64,000 bases of DNA from Gemmobacter sp034519525 (GTDB lineage: Bacteria > Pseudomonadota > Alphaproteobacteria > Rhodobacterales > Rhodobacteraceae): contig JAXHOJ010000061.1 of NCBI GenBank assembly GCA_034519525.1, positions 124,001-188,000 on the forward strand. The letters run 5' to 3'. The notes beneath the pieces were generated by a model that saw only the letters and a program-made list of their open reading frames with translations, had not been told where the DNA came from and ran no database searches. Position numbers and translations under genes: made by a program. Below, in pieces: positions 1 to 8,467 of this stretch. Position 1 is the first letter of the stretch. The number at the start of each line of letters is the position of its first letter.

Positions 1-2
1 TG

Positions 3-380
3 ATCTGGCGCGGCTACAGCGCCGATCAGATCATCACCGATTTCGTGCAGGGCGAAGACCGGCTGGTGCTCAACGATGGCTCGTTCTGGAACTACGATCA
101 CCACCTGCCCCGCGCCGATCTGCTGGCAGGCATCCGCCCCGGGCGCGAACTGGAACTGCTGCATGAAGACGCGCGGTTTCTGGAGGTCGGCGTCATCACC
201 AACGAACATTACGGCACGCTCTATGGCCAGCAGCTGCGCTATGACCGCGACAGCGGGGTGCTCTGGGCGCGCGGTGTCTCGGATGATCCATGGGGGCGGA
301 TCGGGCGCATCCTGGATGCCCCCGATCTGACACTGGCCGATCTTGGCTTTCTGCCCGAGGTCGAATGGCCCGCGGGCTGA
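3..380 (+). CDS. Hypothetical protein, 3' part only (RTX-like motif)
   Basis: An open frame enters from the left edge and ends with TGA at 378-380, so the start lies outside the window. The visible 125 residues begin with IWRGYSADQIITDFVQGEDR. The stretch DQIITDFVQGEDRLVL resembles the D-x-I-x-DF-x-x-G-x-D-x-[LI]-x-L signature of the C-terminal domain of RTX/M10-type secreted proteins. The rest is acidic, has no membrane segment and is not recognised. It converges on ychF with a 9-bp gap. The RTX link is a weak motif-level guess; it could equally be an unrelated Rhodobacteraceae hypothetical protein. Confidence 0.55.
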   Translation: MWRGYSADQIITDFVQGEDRLVLNDGSFWNYDHHLPRADLLAGIRPGRELELLHEDARFLEVGVITNEHYGTLYGQQLRYDRDSGVLWARGVSDDPWGRIGRILDAPDLTLADLGFLPEVEWPAG

Positions 381-389
381 CCCCCGGCC

Positions 390-1488
390 TCAGCCGTTGA
401 ACAGGAAGTGCAGCACGTCGCCGTCCTTGACCTCATAGGTCTTGCCCTCCACGCGGAACTTGCCCGCTTCCTTGGCCCCCGCCTCGCCCTTGCCTGCGAT
501 ATAATCGTCATAGGCGACGGTTTCCGACCGGATGAAGCCCTTCTCGAAATCGCCGTGGATCACCCCCGCCGCCTGCGGGGCCAGCGTGCCCTTGGGGATC
601 GTCCAGGCGCGGGCCTCTTTCGGGCCGACGGTGAAATAGGTCTGCAAGCCCAGCAGCTCGTAGCCCGCCTTGATCAGCCGGTCCAGACCCGCCTCGTGCA
701 GCCCCATCTCCTCCAGGAACATCGCCGCTTCATCCTCGGCCAAGCTGGCTGATCTCTTCCTCGATCCGGGCCGAGATCACCACCGAAGCCGCGCCCTGCC
801 GCGCCGCCATCTCCGCCACGCGCGCCGACTGGCTGTTGCCGGTGGCGGCCTTCGATTCCTCGACGTTGCAGACGTAAAGCACAGGTTTCGAGGTCAGCAG
901 CTGCAGCAGCCGCCACTGCCGCTGATCATCGGCGGCCACCTTGACCGTGCGCGCGGGCTTGCCCTCCTCCAGCGCCACCAGGGCCGCGCGCAGCAGCCGG
1001 TCCTGATCGGCGGCCTCCTTGTCGGCGCCCTTCAGCTTGCGCGCCAGGTTCGCCCGCCGCCGCTCGATCGATTCCAGATCGGCCAGCATCAGCTCGGTCT
1101 CGATGGTTTCGGCATCGGCCACCGGGTCGATCCGGCCTTCGACATGGGTGATGTCGCCGTCTTCAAAACAGCGCAGCACATGGGCAATGGCATCACATTC
1201 GCGGATGTTGGCCAGAAACTGGTTGCCCAACCCCTCGCCCTTGGACGCGCCCCGCACCAGCCCCGCGATATCCACAAAGGTCATCCGCGTCGGGATGATC
1301 TGCTTGCTGCCCGCAATCGCCGCCAGCTTGTCCAGCCGGTCATCCGGCACCGCCACTTCGCCGACATTCGGCTCGATGGTGCAGAAGGGAAAGTTTGCCG
1401 CCTGCGCCGCCGCCGTGCGGGTCAGCGCATTGAAGAGGGTCGATTTGCCCACATTCGGCAGGCCGACGATGCCCATCTTGAAACCCAT
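390..1488 (-). CDS. ychF: Redox-regulated ATPase YchF (one frame break)
   Basis: Obg-family P-loop ATPase that binds ribosomes. The start ATG at 1488 gives MGFKMGIVGLPNVGKSTLFN, with the G1 motif GLPNVGKS, then DIAGLVRGASKGEGLGN (G3). The C-terminal TGS domain includes TIPKGTLAPQAAGVIHGDFE. The reading frame breaks near 742: the strand reads CAGCTTGGCC where CAG CTG GCC (Q-L-A) restores the family sequence. The span is 1099 nt, one more than 366 codons, and a 365-residue product is the usual YchF length, so a single inserted T explains everything. YchF is highly conserved, so sequence error is more likely than gene decay. It is divergent from trpA. Confidence 0.93.
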
Positions 1489-1662
1489 GATCCCATCCTT
1501 TGCGCTAAAGCCGGCTGGCTTCATAGGCGCGGCCAGGCGCAGATCGCAAGGCGGCTTGGCTGGGCAATCCGGGCATGTGCCACCCATTTAAGATTTCCGC
1601 GCCCGCCGTTCGGCGGCACATGCCGTGCCAGCGGCAACCCACGGGCAGCGATGCCTGCCACC

Positions 1663-2453
1663 ATGACACGGATCGACGCCACATTCGCCGCGCTGAAGGC
1701 GCAGGGCAAAAAGGCCTTTGTCGCCTATATCATGGGGGGCGACCCGGATGCCGAAACCTCGCTTGCGGTGATGCAGGGGCTGCCGGGCGCAGGGGTGGAT
1801 ATCATCGAACTGGGGATGCCCTTCACCGATCCCATGGCCGATGGCCCCACGATCCAGCTCGCCGGCCAGCGCGCGCTGGATGGCGGCATGACCATGGACC
1901 GGGTGCTGGATATGGTCCGCGCCTTCCGCAAGGGCGATGCCACCACCCCCATCGTGCTGATGGGCTATTACAACCCGATCTATTCGCGGGGCGTCGACCG
2001 CTTCCTGGCCGAGGCCAAGGAGGCCGGGATCGACGGCCTGATCGTCGTCGACCTGCCGCCCGAAGAGGACAGCGAGCTGTGCCTCCCCGCGCAGGCGGCC
2101 GGCCTGAACTTCATCCGGCTGGCCACCCCCACCACCGACGACAAGCGCCTGCCCAAGGTGCTGCAGAACACCTCGGGCTTTGTCTATTACGTCTCGGTCA
2201 CCGGCATCACCGGGGCGGCCGCGGCACAGGCCGCCGACGTCGGCGCCCGAAGTGGCGCGGATCAAGGCGGCGACCGACCTGCCGGTGATCGTGGGCTTCG
2301 GCATCACCACGCCCGAAGCGGCGCAGGATCGCCAGCGTGGCCGATGGCTGCGTGGTGGGGTCGGCCATCGTCAAGGAGATCGGCGCGGGCAAGCCCGTGG
2401 CCGAGGTGCTGGCCGGCGTCGCCGCCATTGCCGCAGGCGCCCATTCGGCCTGA
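1663..2453 (+). CDS. trpA: Tryptophan synthase alpha subunit (two frame breaks)
   Basis: Converts indole-3-glycerol phosphate to indole and glyceraldehyde-3-phosphate in the TrpAB complex. The start at 1663 ([20 protein letters not shown]) places the catalytic acids at Glu49 ([12 protein letters not shown]) and Asp60 (MADGPTIQ), as in the family. The frame breaks near 2242 (GTCGGCGCCC for GTC GCG CCC) and near 2327 (CAGGATC for CAG ATC), after which [20 protein letters not shown] continues to TGA at 2451-2453. The 791-nt span equals 263 codons plus two bases, which fits two inserted G residues and the normal ~263-residue length. No trpB lies next to it. Probably functional with sequence errors, but real inactivation is not excluded. 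Confidence 0.9.
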
Positions 2454-2499
2454 TCCTGGGCTGCGGCCCGGCGGTTAGCCCCGCCGGGCCGCGCAGGCC

Positions 2500-3576
2500 T
2501 CAGGGCTTCGGCGCCTCCGAAGCCGTCCGCAGCGCCGCAATCAATGCGGCCATGTCTTCCGGGATCGGCGCCTCGAACGACAGCTCTTCCCCCGTCACCG
2601 GATGCACGAAGCCCAGGCTGGCCGCGTGCAGGGCCTGCCGGGGAAAGCCATTGGCCAGATCGGCCGCCGCTTCGCCCACCTGCTTGGCCGCCACCCGCCG
2701 CTTGCCGCCATAGGTCTGATCCCCCAAGAGCCCATGGCCCGCATAGGCCATATGCACCCGGATCTGATGGGTCCGCCCGGTTTCCAGCCAGCATTCCACC
2801 AGCGCCGCAACGCCCGCGTAATCTTCCAGCGTGCGCGCCCGTGTCACCGCATGGCGCCCCTCGTTCCACACCACCGCCTGACGCTGCCGGTCGGTCTTGT
2901 GGCGCGCCAGATGGGTGGCAACCTTCAGGATACCGCCCGATTCGAAGCTGACCCCCTTCATCCCGCGCAGCCGCGGGTCGGCGGCCGAAGGCGCCCCGTT
3001 CACCACTGCCAGATAATGCCGGTTGACCGTATGCTTTTCGAACTGCGCCGCCAGCCCGTGATGCGCCCGGTCCGATTTCGCCACCACCAGCAGCCCCGAG
3101 GTATCCTTGTCGATCCGGTGCACGATGCCCGGCCGCCGCTCGCCGCCGATGCCCGACAGCGTATCGCCGCAATGGAACAGCAGCGCATTGACCAGCGTGC
3201 CCGAGGGCGTGCCGGGTGCCGGATGCACCACCATGCCCACCGGCTTGTTCACCACGATCAGATCGCCATCTTCCCAGATGATCTCCAGCGGAATATCTTC
3301 GGCCTGCGTTTCAACCGCCACCGCCTCGCCCAGAACCAGATCATACACCTCGCCCTCGGCCACCTTCGCCTTGGGATCGGTGATCGCCAGCCCGTCGCGC
3401 AACACCTCGCCCGCCGCGATCATCTTCATCAGGCGCGACCGCGAAAGCGCCGCTGCCTCTGGCACCTCGCGCGCCAGCGCCTTATCAAGACGGTCAGGCG
3501 GGTCTTCCCCGATCACAATCTGCAGCATCCCCGCCGCTGCATCGTCGTCATCATCATCAGAGGGTATGTTGGGCAT
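2500..3576 (-). CDS. rluD: RluA/RluD-family 23S rRNA pseudouridine synthase
   Basis: Isomerises uridine to pseudouridine in large-subunit rRNA. An N-terminal S4 RNA-binding domain ([19 protein letters not shown]) is followed by the catalytic domain with the signature [18 protein letters not shown], in which the Asp of HRIDKDTSG is the nucleophile. The C-terminal part has [12 protein letters not shown]. The longest start (ATG 3576) gives an unusual Asp-rich leader and shares the CATG bases with the start of the divergent downstream gene. An internal ATG at 3528 ([15 protein letters not shown]) fits the family N-terminus better and would leave a 47-bp gap. RluA, RluC and RluD are hard to tell apart by eye. 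Confidence 0.88.
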
Positions 3577-3889
3577 GGCTGAAACTCCCGAACAGACCGA
3601 GCTGCCGCCCGGCCTGCGCTGGCTGAAATGGCTGGTGACCACATTGATGGTCACGCTGATCCTCGGTGTCATAACCATCGTCGGCCTGCTTGTCACCCGC
3701 CTGCCGGGCGCCAGCCCCGCCGCCCCCGCGCTGCCTGCCAGCCTGGCACTGCCCGCAGGCACTGCCGCGCAGGCCATCACCCAGGGCCGCGGCTGGATCG
3801 GCGTTGTCACCACCGACAACCGGCTGTTCGTCTTCACCCCCGATGGCCGGCTGCTGCAGGAAATCGCCATCACCTTGCCCGAGGGCTGA
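3575..3889 (+). CDS. DUF6476-like single-pass membrane protein
   Basis: A 104-residue protein starting [20 protein letters not shown], with one strongly hydrophobic segment (about residues 20-43, LMVTLILGVITIVGLLV). After it come a low-complexity Pro/Ala linker and a C-terminal domain (GWIGVVTTDNRLFVFTPDG). It matches the small membrane protein regularly found divergent from rluD in Rhodobacterales (annotated DUF6476), from recognition only. No function is known. It ends 3 bp before the amidase, suggesting co-transcription. Confidence 0.75.
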   Translation: MAETPEQTELPPGLRWLKWLVTTLMVTLILGVITIVGLLVTRLPGASPAAPALPASLALPAGTAAQAITQGRGWIGVVTTDNRLFVFTPDGRLLQEIAITLPEG

Positions 3890-3892
3890 GCC

Positions 3893-5302
3893 ATGGATCT
3901 GCTGAACCAATCCGCCGCCGATCTGTCGCGCCTGATTGCCGCGCGGCAGCTGTCGCCCGTCGATCTGATGCAGGCGCATCTGGCCCGCCGCGCTGCCGTC
4001 AACCCGGCGGTGAATGCCATCGTCTCGCCCGTCGATCCCGATGCCCTGCTGGCTGAAGCGCGGCTGGCCGAGGCCACAGCCCCGCAAGGCTGGCTGCACG
4101 GCATCCCCATGGCGCTGAAAGATCTCGTGGCGGTCCGGGGCATCCGCAGCACCTATGGCTCGCCGCTGTTTGCCGATTTCGTGCCCACAGCCGATGATCT
4201 GGTGGCGGCCCGTCTGCGCGGGGCCGGGGCGATCTTCACCGGCAAGACCAATACGCCGGAATGGGGCCATGGCAGCCACAGCTTCAACCCGGTCTTCGGC
4301 GCCACCCGCAACCCCTATGATCTGGCGCGCAGCGCGGGCGGATCGTCGGGCGGGGCGGCGGCGGCACTGGCCGCCCGTCTGGCCTGGGTGGCGGATGGAT
4401 CGGATATGATGGGCAGCCTGCGCAACCCGGCCGCCTTCTGCAATATCTATGGCTTCCGCCCGACATGGGGCCTCGTGCCCGCCGATGCGCTGGGCGATAC
4501 CTTCATGGCCACGATGGCGACCGAAGGCCCGATGGCCCGCACGGTGGAAGACATCGCCCGCCTGCTGGAAACACTGGCCGGCGAAAACCCCGAAGTGCCC
4601 TTTGGCCGCCCGGCGGAACCCTATGCCGAAAGGCTGGAAACCGATCTGCGTGGCAAGCGCATTGGCTGGCTGGGCGATTGGGGCGGGGCCTATCCGTTGG
4701 AACCCGGCATTGCCGAACTCTGTGAAAGCGGCCTGCGGGTGCTGGAGGGGCAGGGCGCGATCGTCGAGCCCGTGGCGCCGCCCTTCCCGGCAGAAAAACT
4801 GTGGCAGTCCTGGCTGACCCTGCGCGCCTTCCTCAATGCCGGAACCAAGGGCGCCTTGCGCGACAATCCGGCGCAATGGGCGCAGCTGAAACCCGAAACG
4901 CAATGGGAAATCGAACAGGGCCTGTCTGTCACCGCAGCCCAGGTTCATGCCGCCAGCGTGATCCGCTCGCGTTGGTATGCCCGCGCCGCGAAACTGTTCC
5001 GCCAGTATGACGCGCTGGTGATGCCCTCGGCCCAGGTCTGGCCCTTCCCGGTGGACTGGCGCTGGCCGCAGGCGATCAACGGCCGCGCGATGGACACCTA
5101 TCACCGCTGGATGGAGGTTGTGGTGCCGGTCAGCCTGATCGGCCTGCCCAGCCTGGCGGTGCCCTGCGGCTTTGGTGCCGCAGGCCTGCCGATGGGGATG
5201 CAGATCTTCGGGCCCAGCGGTGCCGATGCCCGTATTCTGGCCATCGGGCAGCAATATCACCGCGCCACCGAATGGCCGCAGCGCCGCCCGCCCACGCTGT
5301 AA
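3893..5302 (+). CDS. Amidase signature-family amidohydrolase
   Basis: A 469-residue member of the amidase signature family (GatA-like fold). The Ser-cisSer-Lys triad is visible: Lys76 in GIPMALKDLVA, cis-Ser151 in SAGGSSGGAAAAL, and nucleophile Ser175 in DGSDMMGSLRNPA. The usual DTGGS-type motif is DMMGS here, which keeps the serine. No signal peptide is seen, so it is probably cytosolic. The start ATG at 3893 follows the DUF6476 stop by 3 bp. It is not GatA, since no gatB or gatC is nearby. The substrate cannot be read from sequence; acylamides and aryl amides are typical for the group. Confidence 0.88.
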   Translation: MDLLNQSAADLSRLIAARQLSPVDLMQAHLARRAAVNPAVNAIVSPVDPDALLAEARLAEATAPQGWLHGIPMALKDLVAVRGIRSTYGSPLFADFVPTADDLVAARLRGAGAIFTGKTNTPEWGHGSHSFNPVFGATRNPYDLARSAGGSSGGAAAALAARLAWVADGSDMMGSLRNPAAFCNIYGFRPTWGLVPADALGDTFMATMATEGPMARTVEDIARLLETLAGENPEVPFGRPAEPYAERLETDLRGKRIGWLGDWGGAYPLEPGIAELCESGLRVLEGQGAIVEPVAPPFPAEKLWQSWLTLRAFLNAGTKGALRDNPAQWAQLKPETQWEIEQGLSVTAAQVHAASVIRSRWYARAAKLFRQYDALVMPSAQVWPFPVDWRWPQAINGRAMDTYHRWMEVVVPVSLIGLPSLAVPCGFGAAGLPMGMQIFGPSGADARILAIGQQYHRATEWPQRRPPTL

Positions 5303-5313
5303 CCCGGGTCGGC

Positions 5314-5360
5314 CGCGTCTGCCCGCTGTCCCGACACAGGCCAGACGAAAGGCAGACGCG
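5314..5360 (+). terminator. Inverted repeat after the amidase gene
   Basis: CGCGTCTGCC (5314-5323) pairs with GGCAGACGCG (5351-5360), and a small inner pairing CTGT/ACAG lies in the loop. It sits 12 bp after the amidase stop. There is no clear T-run, so it may be a terminator, an mRNA-stabilising hairpin or neither. Confidence 0.35.
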
Positions 5361-5470
5361 CACAGGACGCAGGCCATATGGCCATTTCCGGCGCAGGTCT
5401 GTCGGTTGCGGCTTTGCCCTGGCCCCTGTCAGGCGTTAGCTTGCGGCGGGACAGTTGAAAGGGCCGAGTG

Positions 5471-6835
5471 ATGCGCAAGGGCGATATTTCCTTCTGGTAT
5501 GCCGATATCGGCCTGCCGACCCGCCGCCCGTCGCTGCAAGGCGACCGTCGCGCCGATGTCTGCATCATCGGGGCGGGCTATACCGGGCTCTGGACGGCTT
5601 ACTACCTGAAAAAGGCCGATCCCTCGCTGGATGTCGTTGTTCTGGAACGCGAATTTTCGGGCTTCGGCGCCTCGGGCCGCAATGGCGGCTGGCTGACCGG
5701 CGGCTTTGCCTGGACGCATGAACGCTATCTGGCGAATGGGGGCGAAACCGGCGTGCGCGCCATGGTGCAGGCGATGGCCGGCACGGTGGACGAGGTGATC
5801 CGCGTGGCCGATGCCGAAGGGATCGAGGCCGATATACTGCGCACCGACGAGCTGATGGTGGCCACTGCCGCCCCCCAGATGGCCCGCCTGCAGGCCGAGG
5901 TGGCGCATCGCCGCCACTGGGGCGAAGACCGCGTAAGTGCCTTGAATCAAAGCGAAACTCTGGCACGAGTCAATATCCCCGGCACGCTGGGGGCCATGGT
6001 GGTGGGCGGTGTGGCACGGGTGCAGCCCGCCAAGCTGGTGCAGGGTCTGGCCCGCGTGGTCGCCGCCCAGGGCACCCCGATCTTCGAGGGCACGCCCGTC
6101 ACCGCCTATGAACCGGGCCGCGCCGAAACGCCCTTTGGCACAGTGACCGCGCCGGTGATCTTGCGCTGCACCGAAGGCTTCACCGCCGATCTGCCGGGCC
6201 ACAAGCGCGACTGGCTGCCGATGAATTCGGCCCAGATCGCAACCGCGCCGCTGCCCCCTGAGGTGTGGGAGAAGATCGGCTGGCAGGGCCATGAAATCCT
6301 TGGCGATTTCGCCAATTCCTATTGCTATTGCCAACGCACCCGCGAAGGCCGCATCACCGTCGGCGCCCGGGGTGTGCCCTATCGCTTTGGCTCGCGCACC
6401 GATACCGGCGGCGCGCCTGATCCCGAAACCATCCGCCGCCTGATCGCGATCCTGCACCGCCATTTCCCCGAAGCGGCCCGCTTTCCCATCGACCATGCCT
6501 GGTGCGGCGTTCTGGGTGTGCCGCGCGACTGGTGCGCAACCTTGGGTTTCGCGCGCGAAACCGGGCTGGGCCATGCCGGCGGCTATGTGGGTATCGGCGT
6601 TTCCACCTCGAACCTCGCGGGGCGCACGCTGGCCGATCTGGCGCTGGGGCGTCAGACCGATCTGACCGCGCTGCCCTGGGTCAACCGCCCGCTGCGCAAA
6701 TGGGAGCCAGAGCCGTTCCGCTGGCTGGGTGTGCAGGGCATGTATGCGCTTTACGGCCTGGCCGACCGCCACGAACAAGGCCGCAGCACCCCCTCGCCGC
6801 TGGCCCGTCTGGGCAGCTGGCTGACCGGGCGATAA
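5471..6835 (+). CDS. FAD-dependent oxidoreductase of the DAO family
   Basis: A 454-residue flavoprotein with an N-terminal Rossmann ADP-binding site (DVCIIGAGYTGLWTAYYLKK), then LEREFSGFGASGRNGGWLTG, which is typical of D-amino-acid-oxidase/PuuB-type enzymes. The C-terminal region has a flavin-contacting segment (GYVGIGVSTSNLAGRTLADL). The likely reaction is oxidation of a secondary amine or amino acid. The start ATG at 5471 is preceded by GTG at 5468; ATG is preferred. It is 168 bp after the amidase and transcribed in the same direction, so the two may form a nitrogen-scavenging pair, but this is inference. The substrate is unknown. Confidence 0.85.
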   Translation: MRKGDISFWYADIGLPTRRPSLQGDRRADVCIIGAGYTGLWTAYYLKKADPSLDVVVLEREFSGFGASGRNGGWLTGGFAWTHERYLANGGETGVRAMVQAMAGTVDEVIRVADAEGIEADILRTDELMVATAAPQMARLQAEVAHRRHWGEDRVSALNQSETLARVNIPGTLGAMVVGGVARVQPAKLVQGLARVVAAQGTPIFEGTPVTAYEPGRAETPFGTVTAPVILRCTEGFTADLPGHKRDWLPMNSAQIATAPLPPEVWEKIGWQGHEILGDFANSYCYCQRTREGRITVGARGVPYRFGSRTDTGGAPDPETIRRLIAILHRHFPEAARFPIDHAWCGVLGVPRDWCATLGFARETGLGHAGGYVGIGVSTSNLAGRTLADLALGRQTDLTALPWVNRPLRKWEPEPFRWLGVQGMYALYGLADRHEQGRSTPSPLARLGSWLTGR

Positions 6836-6935
6836 CCCGCAGCAGGGTTGCGCTTTTGATCAGGGTCAAGGACGCAGGCCGCGGGCCATGGCATATCCGT
6901 TTCAGGCAACGCGCCGAACCTGAAAGGTTTTTCTC

Positions 6936-7112
6936 ATGACCCGCCTGATGCTTGTCATCTTTTCCATGGCCTCTACCGCGTTGATGGGGGCCTTTATCGT
7001 GGCGGCCCTGACGATGGGGCAGGATACGCTGCAACCCATCCTGATCGCCGCCGCGCTGGGCTTTGTGGCCGCCATCCCGGTCAGCTGGTTCGTGGCCCGC
7101 CAGATCGCCTGA
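6936..7112 (+). CDS. Small two-helix membrane protein
   Basis: A 58-residue product starting MTRLMLVIFSMASTALMGAF, with two hydrophobic helices (about residues 4-26 and 34-54) joined by TMGQDTLQPI, and ending WFVARQIA. It has a purine-rich GAAAGG upstream (6922-6927). Very similar small proteins occur across Rhodobacterales and are often carried in databases under the misleading name CTP synthetase. Nothing in this sequence supports an enzymatic role. It ends 7 bp before the stop of the convergent hydrolase gene. Confidence 0.72.
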   Translation: MTRLMLVIFSMASTALMGAFIVAALTMGQDTLQPILIAAALGFVAAIPVSWFVARQIA

Positions 7113-7119
7113 GGCCAGA

Positions 7120-7893
7120 TCAGCTGTCGAAATAGATCCGCAGCGTCTGTTCGAATTCGCGCGGTTTGTCGGCATGAAGCCAGTGGCCCGCGCCCGGCAG
7201 CTTGGCAAACCGCGCCTTGGGAAACAGCGGCCGGATCAGTGCGCGATGTTCGGGGCGCACATAATGGCTGTCTGCCCCGGTCAGAAACAGCACCGGCCCG
7301 TCAAACACCCCCTGCGGATCGGGCCAGCCCACGATCTTGGGCATTTCGGCCCCCAGCACATCCAGGTTCAGCCGCCAGCGCGGCCCGCCTTCGGCCTTTA
7401 TATCCAGCGATTGCAGGAAGAAGGCGCGCAGCGATGCCTCGGGCACCGTTGCGGCCAGTCGGCGGTCTGCCTCTGCCCTTGTCGTGATCCCGGCCAGATC
7501 CATCGCCTGCATGGCGGTGATATATTGTGTCTGGTCATGGGCATAGGCCACCGGCGCGATATCGGCCACCACCAGCCGCCGTAGCAGACCGGGTTCCTGC
7601 AGCGCCAGCAGCATGGCCGCCTTGCCGCCCATCGAATGGCCCATCACATCCATCGGCCCGCCATGCGCGCGGATCACCGCGGCCAGATCCCCCGCCATAT
7701 CGGCATAGCTGTGGCTGGGATACCACGGGCTTTCCCCATGGTTGCGCTGATCCACCGCGATCACATCGCGCTGGTCTGACATCCGCTTGGCGATCACACC
7801 CCAGTTGCGGGCCGAGCCGTAAAGCCCGTGCACGATCAGCAGCGGCGGCAGGTCCGAAGGGGTGGCGGCGGGGAAATGGACAAGGTTCAGCAT
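7120..7893 (-). CDS. Alpha/beta-fold hydrolase (YbfF-like esterase)
   Basis: A 257-residue alpha/beta hydrolase. The oxyanion/HG motif region is LLIVHGLYGSARNW, the nucleophile elbow is GHSMGG, and the catalytic His is near the end in LPGAGHWLHADKP. VAVDQRNHGESPW is typical of the YbfF-type carboxylesterases. The start ATG at 7893 (MLNLVHFPAATPSDLPPLLI) has no signal peptide, so it should be cytosolic. The reaction is hydrolysis of an ester, possibly a short-chain acyl-CoA or thioester; the substrate is not evident. Confidence 0.87.
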   Translation of the reverse strand: MLNLVHFPAATPSDLPPLLIVHGLYGSARNWGVIAKRMSDQRDVIAVDQRNHGESPWYPSHSYADMAGDLAAVIRAHGGPMDVMGHSMGGKAAMLLALQEPGLLRRLVVADIAPVAYAHDQTQYITAMQAMDLAGITTRAEADRRLAATVPEASLRAFFLQSLDIKAEGGPRWRLNLDVLGAEMPKIVGWPDPQGVFDGPVLFLTGADSHYVRPEHRALIRPLFPKARFAKLPGAGHWLHADKPREFEQTLRIYFDS

Positions 7894-7990
7894 GGCGCAT
7901 GTGTAGCGCCGCCTGCGCAATCGTGCCAGAGGTGTTGAACCCCGCCGCGCCGCCGCGTAGATTTGCCGGGCAAAGAACCGGAGCAAGCCA

Positions 7991-8362
7991 ATGGGCGCGA
8001 CCACCATACAGCAGATGGCCGATCGGGTGGCGGGCCTGCTGGAAGAACGTCTGCAGATCCGCGGTGCCGGGCTGACCGAGAAACTGGCGCGCGGCGGGCG
8101 GCGCCTGCCCCGCAAGGTGCGGCAGGCGGCACAGGATCTGGCGCAGGCCTCGCAGATGTCACATAATCCCAAGCTGTTGATCCAGATCGACGAAAGCAAG
8201 GTGGCCGAGGCTTATGACCGCTGCCTGCGCTATCTTGGCCCGCTGGGAGCGAAGGGGCGGCGCTGGTTCATCCTGCAATCCATGGTGGCGCAGATCGCCT
8301 TTGGCCTGATCGTGGTGATCGGCGGGGCGCTGCTGTTTGCCAAATGGCGCGGGCTGATCTGA
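7991..8362 (+). CDS. Hypothetical tail-anchored-like membrane protein
   Basis: A 123-residue basic protein starting MGATTIQQMADRVAGLLEER. The first ~85 residues look helical and charged (LEERLQIRGAGLTEKLARGG). One hydrophobic helix near the C-terminus (about 96-117, SMVAQIAFGLIVVIGGALLF) would anchor it in the inner membrane with the bulk in the cytoplasm. It resembles a conserved Rhodobacteraceae hypothetical family, from recognition only. It is convergent with glyA; the gap holds a double palindrome and a terminator. Confidence 0.68.
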   Translation: MGATTIQQMADRVAGLLEERLQIRGAGLTEKLARGGRRLPRKVRQAAQDLAQASQMSHNPKLLIQIDESKVAEAYDRCLRYLGPLGAKGRRWFILQSMVAQIAFGLIVVIGGALLFAKWRGLI

Positions 8363-8364
8363 GG

Positions 8365-8410
8365 GCAAAAGTTTTCGAAAACTTTTGCAAATTCCTTCGA
8401 AGGAATTTGC
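8365..8410. repeat. 46-bp double palindrome, copy A
   Basis: Two perfect 24-bp palindromes overlap by GC: 8365-8388 (arm GCAAAAGTTTTC) and 8387-8410 (arm GCAAATTCCTTC). The same design with different arm sequences recurs at 27621-27666 and 32651-32696. It lies between two convergent genes, directly before the glyA terminator. Confidence 0.9.
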
Positions 8411-8421
8411 GGCAGGCAAAA

Positions 8422-8443
8422 GGCCCCGGATCGCTCCGGGGCC
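8422..8443 (-). terminator. Rho-independent terminator of glyA
   Basis: Stem GGCCCCGGA (8422-8430), loop TCGC, TCCGGGGCC (8435-8443). On the minus strand the stem is followed by TTTT. It lies 24 bp past the glyA stop; an opposite TTT makes weak bidirectional use possible. Confidence 0.85.
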
Positions 8444-8467
8444 TTTGCATCTTTGGGACCGGACGCC

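Noticed and set aside
670..2478. A 602-codon open frame spanning antisense ychF and trpA
   Set aside because: The first half is the complement of ychF and the trpA frame itself starts at ATG 1663. The long frame is a high-GC artefact.
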